Shown: positions 53,131 through 62,616, numbered from the stretch's first letter. The stretch is DNA of 64,000 nt from Candidatus Thioglobus autotrophicus (GCF_001293165.1 NZ_CP010552.1:744001-808000), one strand, 5' to 3'. Translations and numbers: made by a program. Notes: generated from the sequence alone by a model not told the origin.

Positions 53131-53267
53131 TTTATCCCCTTATTTGCGTGCCATGATATACACTTGCAACAGCTTTGCAATACTATCATTAGAGCATAAT
53201 TTTATGATATTGTTATATTACTAAAATTTAAAGTGTTTAAGTGCAGACGGTAGCTGTATTTAAGCGA

Positions 53268-53825
53268 TTAATGCAGTGTTTCTGGGCTGATGTAGTCCTG
53301 CTTAGAAGGTTGTAATGTCTCTTGAATTAGTAGTGTTCCCATGCGTACAAACTCGATGATTTCATTTAAATCTTGCGCATTTTGTTCAGTATCGATCAAA
53401 TCGGCATCGAGTTGAGAAATTTCAGAAAAATCCTTGATCATTTCAAGTGCATCTTCATCTGTGGTTGAGATCTTTTGCAGTCCTAATCCAACTAAATAAC
53501 CTTGGCACCATTCAATTAAGGTATTAGCCTGCTCGCCCAATCGAGCGTCCTCATCAGCAATGAGTAGTTGAAAATCAAGGGTTGCATCATTAAGCTGAGA
53601 GAGGGTTTCATTAAAGATTTGAGCTAAGGCTTCATGCGCTGATTTTTCATTAAGATTGGTGAGATCAATGCTTACCAAAACCTCATTCAGCCAATCGTCT
53701 AAGTTAAGCTCGGGCCTGACACAGGCAAAGCCACACAAAATTCCGTGCGCACTAGAGATGGTGTCATCGGTATTGAGATGATGTAGGGTTGACTTAAGTT
53801 CGTCGTAGTCTAGTTGATCATTCAT
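53268..53825 (-). CDS. ygfB: UPF0149 family protein (YgfB-like)
   Basis: A 185-residue acidic helical protein. The N-terminal DELKSTLHHLNTDDTISSAHGILCGFACV and the later EWCQGYLVGLGLQ are the UPF0149/YgfB hallmarks. Its role is not firmly known. It follows pyrB's start on the minus strand, being upstream of pyrB with a 4-bp overlap in reading order (pyrB lies at higher coordinates and reads into it). Confidence 0.85.
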   Translation of the reverse strand: MNDQLDYDELKSTLHHLNTDDTISSAHGILCGFACVRPELNLDDWLNEVLVSIDLTNLNEKSAHEALAQIFNETLSQLNDATLDFQLLIADEDARLGEQANTLIEWCQGYLVGLGLQKISTTDEDALEMIKDFSEISQLDADLIDTEQNAQDLNEIIEFVRMGTLLIQETLQPSKQDYISPETLH

Positions 53826-54784
53826 GAGTTTTGAGCCAATATTTGCATAACAGCCATGCGTACTGCAATACCGTTAGTTACTTGTTGTAGGACGATAGAT
53901 TGAGGGCAATCAGCAACCGCAGAGTCAATTTCAACGCCACGGTTGATTGGCCCTGGGTGCATAACCAAACAATCTTTTTTAGCCAATGCTAGACGTTCAG
54001 GTGTCAGACCGTAATTGTCAAAATATTCTTGTTCGTTGGGAATATCTGCCTCAATCATGCGTTCTTTTTGTAGACGTAGGACAATAATTACATCACAATC
54101 TTTAAGGCCTTCATCAATATTATCAAAGCATCTAACAGCCTCGCAGCGACTTGAATCATGTTGCAGGCCTTCAGGAGCGATTAGACGAATATCAGAGGTT
54201 CCTAGTGTTTTAAGCGCCTGAATATCTGAATGGGCAACACGAGAATGAGTAATATCTCCCACAATAGCAACCGATAAATCTTCAAAATTTGACTTGCGCT
54301 GACGAATACTGAGCATATCCAATAAGGCTTGTGTTGGATGGGCATTAATGCCATCGCCAGCATTAAGAATGGACACGCCTTCTAGGTGTTGAGCAACATG
54401 GTGCGGTAAGCCAGATTGTTTGTGACGAATAACAAACATGTCAATTTGCATCGCTTTAAGTGTATGCATAGTATCCATCAACGCTTCATTTTTCTTTAAA
54501 GCAGAGTTAGCCAGATCTACGTTAATCACGTTGGCGCTGCTACGCATAGCGGCGATTTCAAAGGTATTTCTAGTTCGGGTCGATGGCTCGAAAAATAAGT
54601 TGGCGACGGACATATCATCCAGCGCTTTGGATTTTTTTAAATTGCCCTTGCTGTCAATAAGATTGTCAGCTTTGTCGAGAATATCAACTAAGTAAGATTT
54701 GGGTAAATTTTCCAGACCTAAAAGATGGATTAACTTGCCAGAATCGTCTAGTTGGGCTTGGTTGCTAATCAAATCTTTTTTCAT
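53822..54784 (-). CDS. pyrB: Aspartate carbamoyltransferase catalytic subunit
   Basis: Condenses carbamoyl phosphate and aspartate, step two of pyrimidine synthesis. The 320 residues include the carbamoyl-phosphate loop FFEPSTRTRNTFEIAAMR, VIRHKQSGLPHHVAQ, GDGINAHPTQALLDMLSI, VAIVGDITHSRVAHSDI and VMHPGPINRGVEID. No PyrI regulatory subunit is adjacent. It overlaps ruvX upstream and ygfB downstream by 4 bp each, forming the run mltB-ruvX-pyrB-ygfB. Confidence 0.97.
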   Translation of the reverse strand: MKKDLISNQAQLDDSGKLIHLLGLENLPKSYLVDILDKADNLIDSKGNLKKSKALDDMSVANLFFEPSTRTRNTFEIAAMRSSANVINVDLANSALKKNEALMDTMHTLKAMQIDMFVIRHKQSGLPHHVAQHLEGVSILNAGDGINAHPTQALLDMLSIRQRKSNFEDLSVAIVGDITHSRVAHSDIQALKTLGTSDIRLIAPEGLQHDSSRCEAVRCFDNIDEGLKDCDVIIVLRLQKERMIEADIPNEQEYFDNYGLTPERLALAKKDCLVMHPGPINRGVEIDSAVADCPQSIVLQQVTNGIAVRMAVMQILAQNS

Positions 54785-55200
54785 GAATCTCCTAACCAGG
54801 TTTGTAATATTAGCGCTGCTGAGAGCTTGTCCACCTCGCCGCGACTGGCATTTTTGTGATGGTGATTATATTTTAGTTGTTTTTTGGCTTCATTTGATGA
54901 TAAATACTCATCCACAAAAACCATGTCAATGTTGTAACGTGCACTCAGTTTTCGGCCAAATGATTTGGCGATAAAGGTCATTTCTTGTTCTTTTCCGTCT
55001 TGGTCATAAGGCACGCCAACAACAAATAAATCGATTGTGTGTTGCTGAATAATTGCATCAAAACCTTTCCAATTGGTTGCACCATTTTTGTGATGCGACA
55101 CTACATCAAGACCGTTGGCTTGATGGGTTAAACTGTTAGCAATAGCAACACCTGTACGCTTGGTGCCAACATCAAAGCCTAGATATGTTTCGATTTTCAT
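54781..55200 (-). CDS. ruvX: Putative Holliday junction resolvase / pre-16S rRNA nuclease YqgF (RuvX)
   Basis: RNase H-fold nuclease of 139 residues: YLGFDVGTKRTGVAIANSLT at the start holds the first catalytic Asp. VVGVPYDQDGKEQEM and FVDEYLSSNEAKKQL, with the later acidic residues, follow; the end is DKLSAALILQTWL. In E. coli the homologue processes the 5' end of 16S rRNA. It overlaps mltB upstream by 4 bp. Confidence 0.94.
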   Translation of the reverse strand: MKIETYLGFDVGTKRTGVAIANSLTHQANGLDVVSHHKNGATNWKGFDAIIQQHTIDLFVVGVPYDQDGKEQEMTFIAKSFGRKLSARYNIDMVFVDEYLSSNEAKKQLKYNHHHKNASRGEVDKLSAALILQTWLGDS

Positions 55201-56390
55201 TTGAGCTGTTGTAGGAGTTGATAGCCAACATAGCCATCGATTGGCAGTGTATTGGCGCGCTGATAGGCGCGAGTAGCGTTGCGAGTTTTGGGCCCTGATA
55301 TGCCGTCGGGCTCGCCAGTGTCAAAGCCGAGTTGGTTTAATTTAGTTTGTATGTGCATAATATCATCACGACTTAAAGATGACTCCTTGATGGGTATGGC
55401 AACCAGTTGATTAGCACCTGCTAATCGATCAGATAAATGGCCTACAGATAAAGCGTATAAGATAGATTGATTCCAGCGTAGGATTGCACGGAAATTTTGG
55501 TAAGTTAGAAAGGCCGGCCCTTGGTAGCCCATTGGTAATATTAATGAAGCCTGCATGTTGGAGTTGGGCAGGGTTTGCCCATCAGCTGTTTTTACACCCA
55601 AGGCGCGCCATTCGTTCACCGTTTTTTTAACACTTAGTGTGGCTAACTGATAATCAAAAGATGAAGGAATGCTGACTTCCCTGCCCCAGCGCTGTCCTCG
55701 TTTCCAGCCTATTTTTTGTAAGAAATTAGCCGCGCTGGCAAAAATATCCGCCGTATTATCCCACAACCCTATTTCACCATCTTGATCTGCATCTATGCCA
55801 TAGGCCGCAACATTGGTGGGCATAAATTGCACATTTCCCATGGCGCCTGCCCACGAGCCTTGAGCATTTATTGGGATTTTATGCTCATCAATCAAGCTGA
55901 GTAAGGTGAGCAGCTGTTCGGTAAAAAAATCGCGACGACGCTCATCATAACTTAGTGTGGCAAGAGAACGAACCAGGCTTAAACTGCCCGTATTGTTGCC
56001 GTAGTTGGTTTCCAGCCCCCAAAAAGCCACGATAATATGGGGCGGTACACCATATTTTTGATAGTTATTTTGCAGAATTTGCTGATGTAGTTTGAGTTTT
56101 TGTGTGCCATTATGCAGGCGATATTCACTAACTCTGGAGCCTAGGTAGCGCCAAAAATTTTGGCTAAATTCTGCCTGGGTTTGATCAAGTTTAAGCACTT
56201 TTGGATTAGGTGTTAAGCCTGAAAATGCTTGATTAAGGGTCGCTGTGGAGACGCCCCGGGTAATTGCCTGTTGACGAATATCCGACAAAAATTCTTCAAA
56301 GGATTGGCCTTCAGGCACAAGTTTTGGCGCTAGGGTATCATTGGCAAATACCGAGTAAGAAAACAATAAACAAACAATCAATCTAAACAT
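55197..56390 (-). CDS. mltB: Lytic murein transglycosylase (MltB family) with peptidoglycan-binding domain
   Basis: Cleaves glycan strands in the periplasm. The 397 residues have a signal peptide (FRLIVCLLFSYSVFA) and a catalytic domain with the Glu in IIVAFWGLETNYGNNTGS. GSWAGAMGNVQFMPTNVAAYGIDADQDGEIGLWDN, typical of SLT_2 proteins, follows. A C-terminal PG_binding_1 domain (HIQTKLNQLGFDTGEPDGISGPKTRNATRAYQ) ends the protein. There is no lipobox, so it is soluble rather than a lipoprotein. Divergent from apbE. Confidence 0.94.
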   Translation of the reverse strand: MFRLIVCLLFSYSVFANDTLAPKLVPEGQSFEEFLSDIRQQAITRGVSTATLNQAFSGLTPNPKVLKLDQTQAEFSQNFWRYLGSRVSEYRLHNGTQKLKLHQQILQNNYQKYGVPPHIIVAFWGLETNYGNNTGSLSLVRSLATLSYDERRRDFFTEQLLTLLSLIDEHKIPINAQGSWAGAMGNVQFMPTNVAAYGIDADQDGEIGLWDNTADIFASAANFLQKIGWKRGQRWGREVSIPSSFDYQLATLSVKKTVNEWRALGVKTADGQTLPNSNMQASLILPMGYQGPAFLTYQNFRAILRWNQSILYALSVGHLSDRLAGANQLVAIPIKESSLSRDDIMHIQTKLNQLGFDTGEPDGISGPKTRNATRAYQRANTLPIDGYVGYQLLQQLK

Positions 56391-56402
56391 AACAAAATTA
56401 TA

Positions 56403-57344
56403 ATGCCTAAGCTACTGAGTATCTTTGTCTTTTTGGGGTTAAGTGCCTGCCAGCCTATTGTTCAAACTGAGAAAGTGGCAGGCCGTACGATGGGAACGAC
56501 GTACACTGTTAAGGCACAAACTAATACGCTTAATCAGCAGGCTATTGAGCGACGCTTGAGTCAAATTAACCAAATTTTTTCTAGCTGGAATCAGAATTCT
56601 GAGCTCTCTTTATTAAACCGTCAGTCTGTCAATCACCCGATAGAATTATCTGATGAAATGGCTTTTGTATTGACACAAGCGCTTAGCTTGCATGAACAAA
56701 CTGAAGGATTTTTCAGCCCCACCATGGGCGCGCTAATTGATCTTTGGGGTTTTGGTGTGGATGGTGTTGAGCGTCATCCTAATCAGCCGATGATTGAACA
56801 AGCATTGGCAAAATCATCCGCACGACACTTAACCTTAAGCGGATCAAAATTTGAAAAGGAGATAAATATCCAGCTGAATTTGTCAGCCATCGCTAAAGGC
56901 TATGCAGTTGATGAAATTGCCAAATTATTGAAAAACCAGAATATTGAGCGCTTTATGGTAGAAATTGGCGGTGAAATTAAAGCTCAAGGTAGCTGGTCAG
57001 TTGGTATTGAGGCGCCCACAGGGCAAGCACCTATTGCTGTGAATCTAATGGATGAGTCGATTGCAACATCGGGGAATTATCGCCAATATTTTGTTTGGCA
57101 AGGTAGGCGTTATGCGCATATTTTAGATCCACATACTGGCTTGCCAGTTGAGAGCGACTTATTTTCAGCAAGTGTTATCCATCCAAGTAATATGCTGGCA
57201 GATGCTTATGCCACAGCAATGATGGCGATGGGTAGTGTTAAGGCTATTAAAATGGCACAACAACTCAACCTTAAGACAGTATTAATTTTAAACAAATGTA
57301 GCGATCCTTGTTTGTCGCAAAATATTATAAAAATTGGATTATGA
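56403..57344 (+). CDS. apbE: FAD:protein FMN transferase (ApbE lipoprotein)
   Basis: Attaches FMN covalently to threonines of flavoproteins such as RnfG or NqrC. The 313 residues begin with a lipobox (LLSIFVFLGLSAC, cut before Cys16). RTMGTTYTV, FSPTMGALIDLWGFG, LNLSAIAKGYAVDEIA, MVEIGGEIKAQG and HILDPHTGLPV follow. No Rnf or Nqr genes are in the window. The stop overlaps the rarA start (ATGA). Confidence 0.95.
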   Translation: MPKLLSIFVFLGLSACQPIVQTEKVAGRTMGTTYTVKAQTNTLNQQAIERRLSQINQIFSSWNQNSELSLLNRQSVNHPIELSDEMAFVLTQALSLHEQTEGFFSPTMGALIDLWGFGVDGVERHPNQPMIEQALAKSSARHLTLSGSKFEKEINIQLNLSAIAKGYAVDEIAKLLKNQNIERFMVEIGGEIKAQGSWSVGIEAPTGQAPIAVNLMDESIATSGNYRQYFVWQGRRYAHILDPHTGLPVESDLFSASVIHPSNMLADAYATAMMAMGSVKAIKMAQQLNLKTVLILNKCSDPCLSQNIIKIGL

Positions 57345-58582
57345 CACCACTTGCAGAAACGCTTAGACCTAAGAATTTACAAGATTTTTGCGCGCAAGAT
57401 CACCTACTAAAGGATACCCATCCACTTAAACAAGCCATTAATAATAAACAGCTACATTCAATGATTTTGTGGGGGCCGTCTGGTGTTGGCAAAACCACCT
57501 TGGCACGTATTATATGCGCTCAAGTTGACGGTTATTTTGTGCAGTTGAGTGCAGTATTAGATGGCGTTAAAGAGCTAAGGGCGGTTGTTGAAAATGCTAA
57601 AAAGTATCAAAATATTGGCCAGTCAACGGTATTGTTTGTGGACGAAATACACCGATTTAACAAGGCGCAGCAAGATGCATTTTTGCCACATATTGAGTCT
57701 GGCCTAATTACTTTGATTGGCGCAACAACCGAAAATCCATCCTTTGAGCTCAATCGGGCACTACTTTCGCGCATGAGTGTGTATGTGCTTGAAGCGCTCG
57801 ATGAGAAAGGATTGATGCAAATATTACAACGCTGCTTGACACAGCTAAATTTAACACTTGATAAGGCTTCACAAGAAAGAATTGTGGCCAGCAGTGGTGG
57901 CGATGCAAGGCGTTTGATTAACAGCGTTGAGAAAATTGAGCAAGCGAAACTAACCCAACTAGATGCACAAAGTATTGGGCAATTTTTACAAGATAAAGTA
58001 GCTACTTTTGATAAGGGTGGTGATATTTTTTACCAACAATTATCGGCTTTTCATAAGTCGGTGCGTGGCTCATCTCCGGATGGCGCACTATATTGGATGG
58101 CAAGAATGTTGGTGGGCGGATGTGATCCAAAAACTATTGCCAGGCGTTTATTGGCGATTGCTTCAGAAGATATTGGCAATGCCGACCCAAGAGCGCTTGA
58201 AATTTCTTTAAATGCTTGGAACGTGTATGAGCGACTGGGCGATAAAGAGGGTAATCGTGCGATTGCGCAAGCAGCGGTTTATTGCGCTGTTGCACCGAAG
58301 TCTAACGCAGTTTATAAGGCTTTCAATCAAGCCATGGCCGAAGCCCAAGAAACAGGCGACCTGCCCGTGCCAAAACACTTATGCAACGCACCAACAGAGT
58401 TGATGAGTGAGCTGGGCTATGGGCAGAATTATCGCTATGCTCATGATGAGCTAGAGGGTATTAGCCAAGGCCAGGCGTATTTTCCTGAAGCATTGGGTGA
58501 GCAAAGCTATTATCAGCCAACTGATCGTGGATTAGAGATTAAAATTGCAGAAAAACTTAGAAAAATACGAGGAGAATTATGA
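57341..58582 (+). CDS. rarA: Replication-associated recombination protein RarA (MgsA)
   Basis: AAA+ clamp-loader-like ATPase acting at stalled forks. The 413 residues begin MTPLAETLRPKNLQDFCAQDHLL, then Walker A LWGPSGVGKTTLARII, Walker B TVLFVDEIHRFNKAQQDAFLP, IGATTENPSFELNRALLSR (sensor 1) and the tetramerisation part FHKSVRGSSPDGALYWMARM. ATG 57341 overlaps the apbE stop by 4 bp; an upstream in-frame start lies inside apbE. It runs on into crcB. Confidence 0.95.
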   Translation: MTPLAETLRPKNLQDFCAQDHLLKDTHPLKQAINNKQLHSMILWGPSGVGKTTLARIICAQVDGYFVQLSAVLDGVKELRAVVENAKKYQNIGQSTVLFVDEIHRFNKAQQDAFLPHIESGLITLIGATTENPSFELNRALLSRMSVYVLEALDEKGLMQILQRCLTQLNLTLDKASQERIVASSGGDARRLINSVEKIEQAKLTQLDAQSIGQFLQDKVATFDKGGDIFYQQLSAFHKSVRGSSPDGALYWMARMLVGGCDPKTIARRLLAIASEDIGNADPRALEISLNAWNVYERLGDKEGNRAIAQAAVYCAVAPKSNAVYKAFNQAMAEAQETGDLPVPKHLCNAPTELMSELGYGQNYRYAHDELEGISQGQAYFPEALGEQSYYQPTDRGLEIKIAEKLRKIRGEL

Positions 58583-58971
58583 CCCTATTACCCACTGTTT
58601 TAGCCATTGGCGCGGGCGCTACTATCGGCGCCACTATGCGTTATTATTTAACGCAATTTATGAATGCAACCATGGGCTCTGCTTTTCCTTATGGCACGCT
58701 AAGTGCTAATATTATCGGCTCTTTTTTAGCCGGTATTTTGGTGGTCATTGTGATCGAAAAAGCCGCCTTAAATGAGGTTTATAGATTAATGCTACTAATT
58801 GGCTTAACCGGATCTTTAACGACGATGTCGACTTTATCTTGGGAATCAGTTGAGATGATTAGTCTGGGTCATTATGCCCAGGCAGCACTTAATATTTTAT
58901 TAAATGTCTTGCTGTCGCTAACAGCAGCAGGCGCTGGCGTTATCTTGACTCGGTATTTTTTACCTAATTAG
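58579..58971 (+). CDS. crcB: Fluoride channel CrcB (Fluc)
   Basis: Four-helix membrane protein exporting fluoride as a dimer. The 130 residues show GAGATIGATMRYYL, FPYGTLSANIIGSFLAGIL (pore Asn and Phe region) and GLTGSLTTMSTLSWE, the conserved core. An ATGA overlap couples it to rarA. No fluoride riboswitch is visible, and the internal position argues against one. Confidence 0.95.
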   Translation: MTLLPTVLAIGAGATIGATMRYYLTQFMNATMGSAFPYGTLSANIIGSFLAGILVVIVIEKAALNEVYRLMLLIGLTGSLTTMSTLSWESVEMISLGHYAQAALNILLNVLLSLTAAGAGVILTRYFLPN

Positions 58972-59929
58972 ATAGGTGCGAATGAAGCTTTTCTTGGATA
59001 ACGTCGAATAGAGTAGCTGCAATATTTAGGTTAAATTGGGCGTCTAGTTCGCGAATACAAGTCGGGCTAGTCACATTGATTTCGGTGATATAGTCACCAA
59101 TTACATCAAGTCCAACAAACATTAAGCCCTTTTCTCTAAGGGTGGGCGCAATTTGCTCACACAAGTAACGATCTCTGGCACTTAATGGCTGTCCAACACC
59201 CGTTGCACCAGCTGCTAAATTACCTTTAAAACTACCCTTTGCAGGCATACGAGCTAAGGCGTAATCAATGGGTTGGCCGTTGATCAGTAAAATGCGCTTA
59301 TCACCTTGGGCAATTTCTGGCAAGAATTCTTGGGCCATGATGGGCGTATTACCTTGATGAGTTAGATAGTTAAGCACTTTATTGATATTGTCATCACCCT
59401 GCTCAAGTTTAAAAATATCTTTACCACCCATGCCGTCAAGCGGTTTAACCACGCTAATACCTTGTTTTTTAATGAATTCTTTGATTTGTTCTGGATTGCT
59501 GCTGACCAGGGTGTCGGCAAGACAATGTGGAAAATTGAGTGCAAATAATTTTTCGTTAGCATCACGTAAGGATTGGGGTTTATTAACAACCAGTACGCCA
59601 CTTTTTTCCGCTTGCTCTAAAAAGTAAGTGGCATAAATATAGTTCATGTCAAAAGGCGGATCTTTGCGCATGAGAACAACATCAAAACTCTCGAGTAATA
59701 GCGCAATCTCTGCTTCCTTTTTATACCAATTTGTCGTAGTATCAAAGACTTGGGTTTTGGCGCAAGTTGCCCATATTTTTCCGTCTTGTGCAAATAGTTG
59801 CGGGGCATCAAAAGTGTAGATTTCCCAATGTCGTCTAGTCGCTTCGAGCATCATGGCAAAAGAGGAATCTTTATAAGGTTTAATGTCTTTAATGTCATCC
59901 ATCAAGACAGCGAGTTTAATTGGCTTCAT
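58964..59929 (-). CDS. gshB: Glutathione synthetase
   Basis: ATP-grasp enzyme joining gamma-glutamylcysteine and glycine. The 321 residues begin IKLAVLMDDIKDIKPYKDSSFAMMLEA, then VLMRKDPPFDMNYIYATYFLE, VVNKPQSLRDANEKLFALNFP, ISVVKPLDGMGGKDIFKL and GLDVIGDYITEINVTSPTCIRELD. The 3' end overlaps crcB by 8 bp, convergently. gshA is not in the window. Confidence 0.97.
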   Translation of the reverse strand: MKPIKLAVLMDDIKDIKPYKDSSFAMMLEATRRHWEIYTFDAPQLFAQDGKIWATCAKTQVFDTTTNWYKKEAEIALLLESFDVVLMRKDPPFDMNYIYATYFLEQAEKSGVLVVNKPQSLRDANEKLFALNFPHCLADTLVSSNPEQIKEFIKKQGISVVKPLDGMGGKDIFKLEQGDDNINKVLNYLTHQGNTPIMAQEFLPEIAQGDKRILLINGQPIDYALARMPAKGSFKGNLAAGATGVGQPLSARDRYLCEQIAPTLREKGLMFVGLDVIGDYITEINVTSPTCIRELDAQFNLNIAATLFDVIQEKLHSHLSN

Positions 59930-60035
59930 GCCGTTTATTATAGGTTATCTACAGCGAGTTTACTTAAGCTTGATTTAAGCCGTTGATAAGTCAGCATAAA
60001 TTGTGTAGAATATTACGCTGAGGAGAAACAAAAGC

Positions 60036-60320
60036 TTGGCATATACAACCCTAACATTAGAACATCCAGAAACCAAAGAAGTCCGGTATGCGCCTGTGGG
60101 CTTTTCATGGACCTCATTGTGCTTATTTTTCTGTCCAGCAATTTATCGCCGCGACTGGAAGTCTTTCGCACTCATGCTGCCCCTATGTGTGCTGACTTTA
60201 GGCTTGGCAAATATTATGTTTTTCTTTACTTATAATCGACTCTACGTCAAGCATTTACTGTCCCAGGGTTATAAAATTACGGTGCACGGCGTTAGTGGCG
60301 TCAATCAGTCTTATTTGTGA
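60036..60320 (+). CDS. Small membrane protein of unknown function (94 aa)
   Basis: The 94 residues have a charged start (LEHPETKEVRYAPVGFSW) and two hydrophobic segments (SLCLFFCPAIY and LMLPLCVLTLGLANIMFFFTY), then YNRLYVKHLLSQGYKI. The shape recalls DUF2628-type proteins, but I am not sure. Translation appears to start at TTG 60036 because AGGAGA lies 9 nt upstream and no ATG occurs before residue 47. Confidence 0.65.
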   Translation: MAYTTLTLEHPETKEVRYAPVGFSWTSLCLFFCPAIYRRDWKSFALMLPLCVLTLGLANIMFFFTYNRLYVKHLLSQGYKITVHGVSGVNQSYL

Positions 60321-60379
60321 AAAATCGAAAATTAAGCTAGACAAACAAGTAAGAACAGCATATAATCACGCCACTTTAG

Positions 60380-60456
<77 letters not shown>

Positions 60457-60500
60457 AATTAAGTCTTTTTTGGTCTTTATGGTCATTAAAGCAAGCAAAG

Positions 60501-60522
60501 ACCCCCTTTTTAGGGGGTTTTT
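60501..60522 (+). terminator. Intrinsic terminator after tRNA-fMet
   Basis: ACCCCC (60501-60506) pairs with GGGGGT (60513-60518) around TTTTTA, followed by Ts. The following 147 bp to rimP hold no gene I can support. Confidence 0.88.
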
Positions 60523-60669
60523 GTTATGCAAAGAAAAGTGTTTAGCAAAAATAAAGCGATGGAAGATATTGGTAAACAAACCAATGACCCCAGTTGCTTA
60601 GAAAGGCTTTTGCTATGTAAAAAAAAGTGATAACAGTCGATTAGAAGTATTAAATAAAAAACAAAATAA

Positions 60670-61131
60670 ATGGCAAAGATTACAGAAAAAATTACTGATT
60701 TAATCAATCCTACTCTTGAAGATATGGGTTATGAGTTAGTGGGTGTGGAGTATGTTGCTAGTGGAAAACACAGTACTTTACGTATTTTTATTGATACCGA
60801 TCAGGGTATTGGTATTGAAGATTGTGAAAAAGTATCACATCAGCTTAGCGCTATTTTTGATGTTGAAGATCCGATTGCAAGTCAGTACAATTTAGAAGTA
60901 TCTTCGCCAGGTATTGAAAGACCTTTATTTCATATTGGCCATTACCAGCGTTTTTTAGGCAACGATGTTGCCTTGCGCCTGGTTAGACCGATTGAAGGCC
61001 AGCGTAAATTTAAAGGCGCTATTGGTAGTGTTAGTGAAGTTAACAATACCATCGAATTAGTAACAGAATTAGGTCCGATTACATTGGACATTGATATGAT
61101 TGAAAAAGCGAACTTGGTCGCTGACTTTTAG
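60670..61131 (+). CDS. rimP: Ribosome maturation factor RimP
   Basis: Helps assemble the 30S subunit. The 153 residues have ITDLINPTLEDMGYELVGVEYVASGKHSTLRIFIDTDQGIGIEDCEKVSHQLSAIFDVEDPI (N-domain, about residues 7-68), YNLEVSSPGIERPLF, and a C-terminal SH3-like domain with FKGAIGSV. First protein gene of rimP-nusA-infB; nusA follows after 9 bp. Confidence 0.96.
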   Translation: MAKITEKITDLINPTLEDMGYELVGVEYVASGKHSTLRIFIDTDQGIGIEDCEKVSHQLSAIFDVEDPIASQYNLEVSSPGIERPLFHIGHYQRFLGNDVALRLVRPIEGQRKFKGAIGSVSEVNNTIELVTELGPITLDIDMIEKANLVADF

Positions 61132-61140
61132 GAGAAAAAC

Positions 61141-62616
61141 ATGGACGGTAAAGAATTATTTTTGATAGTTGAAGCAATCTCTAATGAAAAGAACATCTCA
61201 AAAGAGGATGTTTTTGAATCATTAGAAGAGGCACTAGCAGTTGCTACAAAAAAACGCAAAGAGATTGATGCTCATGTAGAAATTGACCGTAAAACTGGCG
61301 AATTTCATACCTTTAGACAGTGGATGGTTATCGATGACAAAGAAAACTTTGTTGATGATGATGGTACGCCATTTGATCCAGAATTGCATATTTATGAAAA
61401 AGATGCCAATGGTGTTGCTGTAGATGATTTTGTACGCGAGCCGATTGAAACTGAAGCGTTTGGTCGTATTGCGGCGCAGATCGTTAAGCAAGTTATTATT
61501 CAGAAAGTTCGTGAAGCAGAAAGAGAAGTTATTGTTCATGATTACACTCAACGTGTTGGCGAGGTGATTATGGTAACGGTTAAGCGTGTTGATCGCGGTA
61601 ATGTGTATGTTGACATGGGCGGTGTTGATGGCATGATTTCTAAATTTGACCTAATCCCAAATGAGTCAGTACGTAAGAATGATCGATTAAGAGCTTATAT
61701 TAAAGAGGTTAAGTCATCTGTACGTGGTGCGCAAATTTTCTTATCTCGCACTGTTCCAGAGATGATGATCCAGTTATTTGAAATGGAAGTGCCTGAAATT
61801 TCAGAAGGTGTGATTGAAATTATGGGCGGCGCTAGAGATCCAGGATTGCGCTCAAAACTTGCGGTTAAGGCAAAAGATAAACGCCTAGACCCAATTGGCT
61901 CTTGTATTGGTATGCGTGGTGCACGCGTTCAAGCAGTTTCAAACGAGCTGAATGGTGAGCGTGTTGATATTATTCTTTGGGATGAAGATCCTGCACAATT
62001 TGTGATTAACGCGATGGCGCCAGCAGAGGTAAGCTCTATTGTAGTTGATGAAGATCGTAACGCAATGGATATTGCAGTTGAAGAAGATCAACTAGCCTTA
62101 GCGATCGGCCGTGGTGGTCAAAATATTAAATTAGCAGCACGCTTAACAGGCTGGAAGCTAAACGTCATGTCAACTGCAGATGCAGATGAGAAGCAAGCTG
62201 AAGAAGCGCAAAAAGCCAGTGGCAAACTTGCTGATAAACTAGGTGTTGATGGCGAAGTGGCTGGTGTACTATTAGAAGAGGGCTTTACCAGTGTTAGTGA
62301 TATTGCAGATGCAGACGCGGCAACATTGGAAGGTATTGAAGAGTTTGATGCTACTATGGTTGAAGAGCTACAAGAGCGCGCAGCAGATGCACAACTGGTG
62401 CAAGCATTGGGCGATGCTGATGCTTCTGAGGCTTTAACGAGTGTTGAGGGTGTGGATTCTGATTTAGCTGACGCCTTGATTGAAGCGGAAATAACAACGG
62501 TTGATGATTTGGCAGAGCTGTCTATTGACGAGTTGCTTGAGATTCAAGTTATGGACAAAGAAAAAGCCTCAGGTGTTATCATGACGGCAAGAGAAAATGA
62601 AGGATGGTTTGATTAA
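61141..62616 (+). CDS. nusA: Transcription termination/antitermination factor NusA
   Basis: RNA polymerase-binding factor controlling pausing and termination. The 491 residues have an N-terminal polymerase-binding domain and an S1 domain (RVGEVIMVTVKRVDRGNVYVDMGGVDGMI). Two KH domains follow (DPIGSCIGMRGARVQAVSNELNGERVDII; LAIGRGGQNIKLAARLTGWKLNVM). Two acidic C-terminal helix-hairpin-helix repeats (GVLLEEGFTSVSDIADADAATLEGIEEFD and DLADALIEAEITTVDDLAELSIDELLEI) bind polymerase alpha. AGGAGA precedes the ATG. Confidence 0.98.
   Translation: MDGKELFLIVEAISNEKNISKEDVFESLEEALAVATKKRKEIDAHVEIDRKTGEFHTFRQWMVIDDKENFVDDDGTPFDPELHIYEKDANGVAVDDFVREPIETEAFGRIAAQIVKQVIIQKVREAEREVIVHDYTQRVGEVIMVTVKRVDRGNVYVDMGGVDGMISKFDLIPNESVRKNDRLRAYIKEVKSSVRGAQIFLSRTVPEMMIQLFEMEVPEISEGVIEIMGGARDPGLRSKLAVKAKDKRLDPIGSCIGMRGARVQAVSNELNGERVDIILWDEDPAQFVINAMAPAEVSSIVVDEDRNAMDIAVEEDQLALAIGRGGQNIKLAARLTGWKLNVMSTADADEKQAEEAQKASGKLADKLGVDGEVAGVLLEEGFTSVSDIADADAATLEGIEEFDATMVEELQERAADAQLVQALGDADASEALTSVEGVDSDLADALIEAEITTVDDLAELSIDELLEIQVMDKEKASGVIMTARENEGWFD

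Noticed and set aside
53159-53190. TTGCAA...TTGCAA hairpin as terminator of the candidate small RNA
   Set aside because: The stem is only six self-complementary bases and no T-run follows.
51331-53267. Integrated element using tRNA-Phe as attachment site
   Set aside because: No integrase and no repeat of the tRNA 3' end were found downstream; the region is called variable, not mobile.
58579-58971. Fluoride riboswitch controlling crcB
   Set aside because: crcB overlaps the end of rarA by 4 bp, leaving no space for a leader aptamer.
60510-60707. Minus-strand reading frame of 65 codons that looks like a membrane protein
   Set aside because: It overlaps the tRNA-fMet terminator and the rimP start. 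Its hydrophobic look comes from A-rich plus-strand DNA read backwards, and it has no ribosome site.
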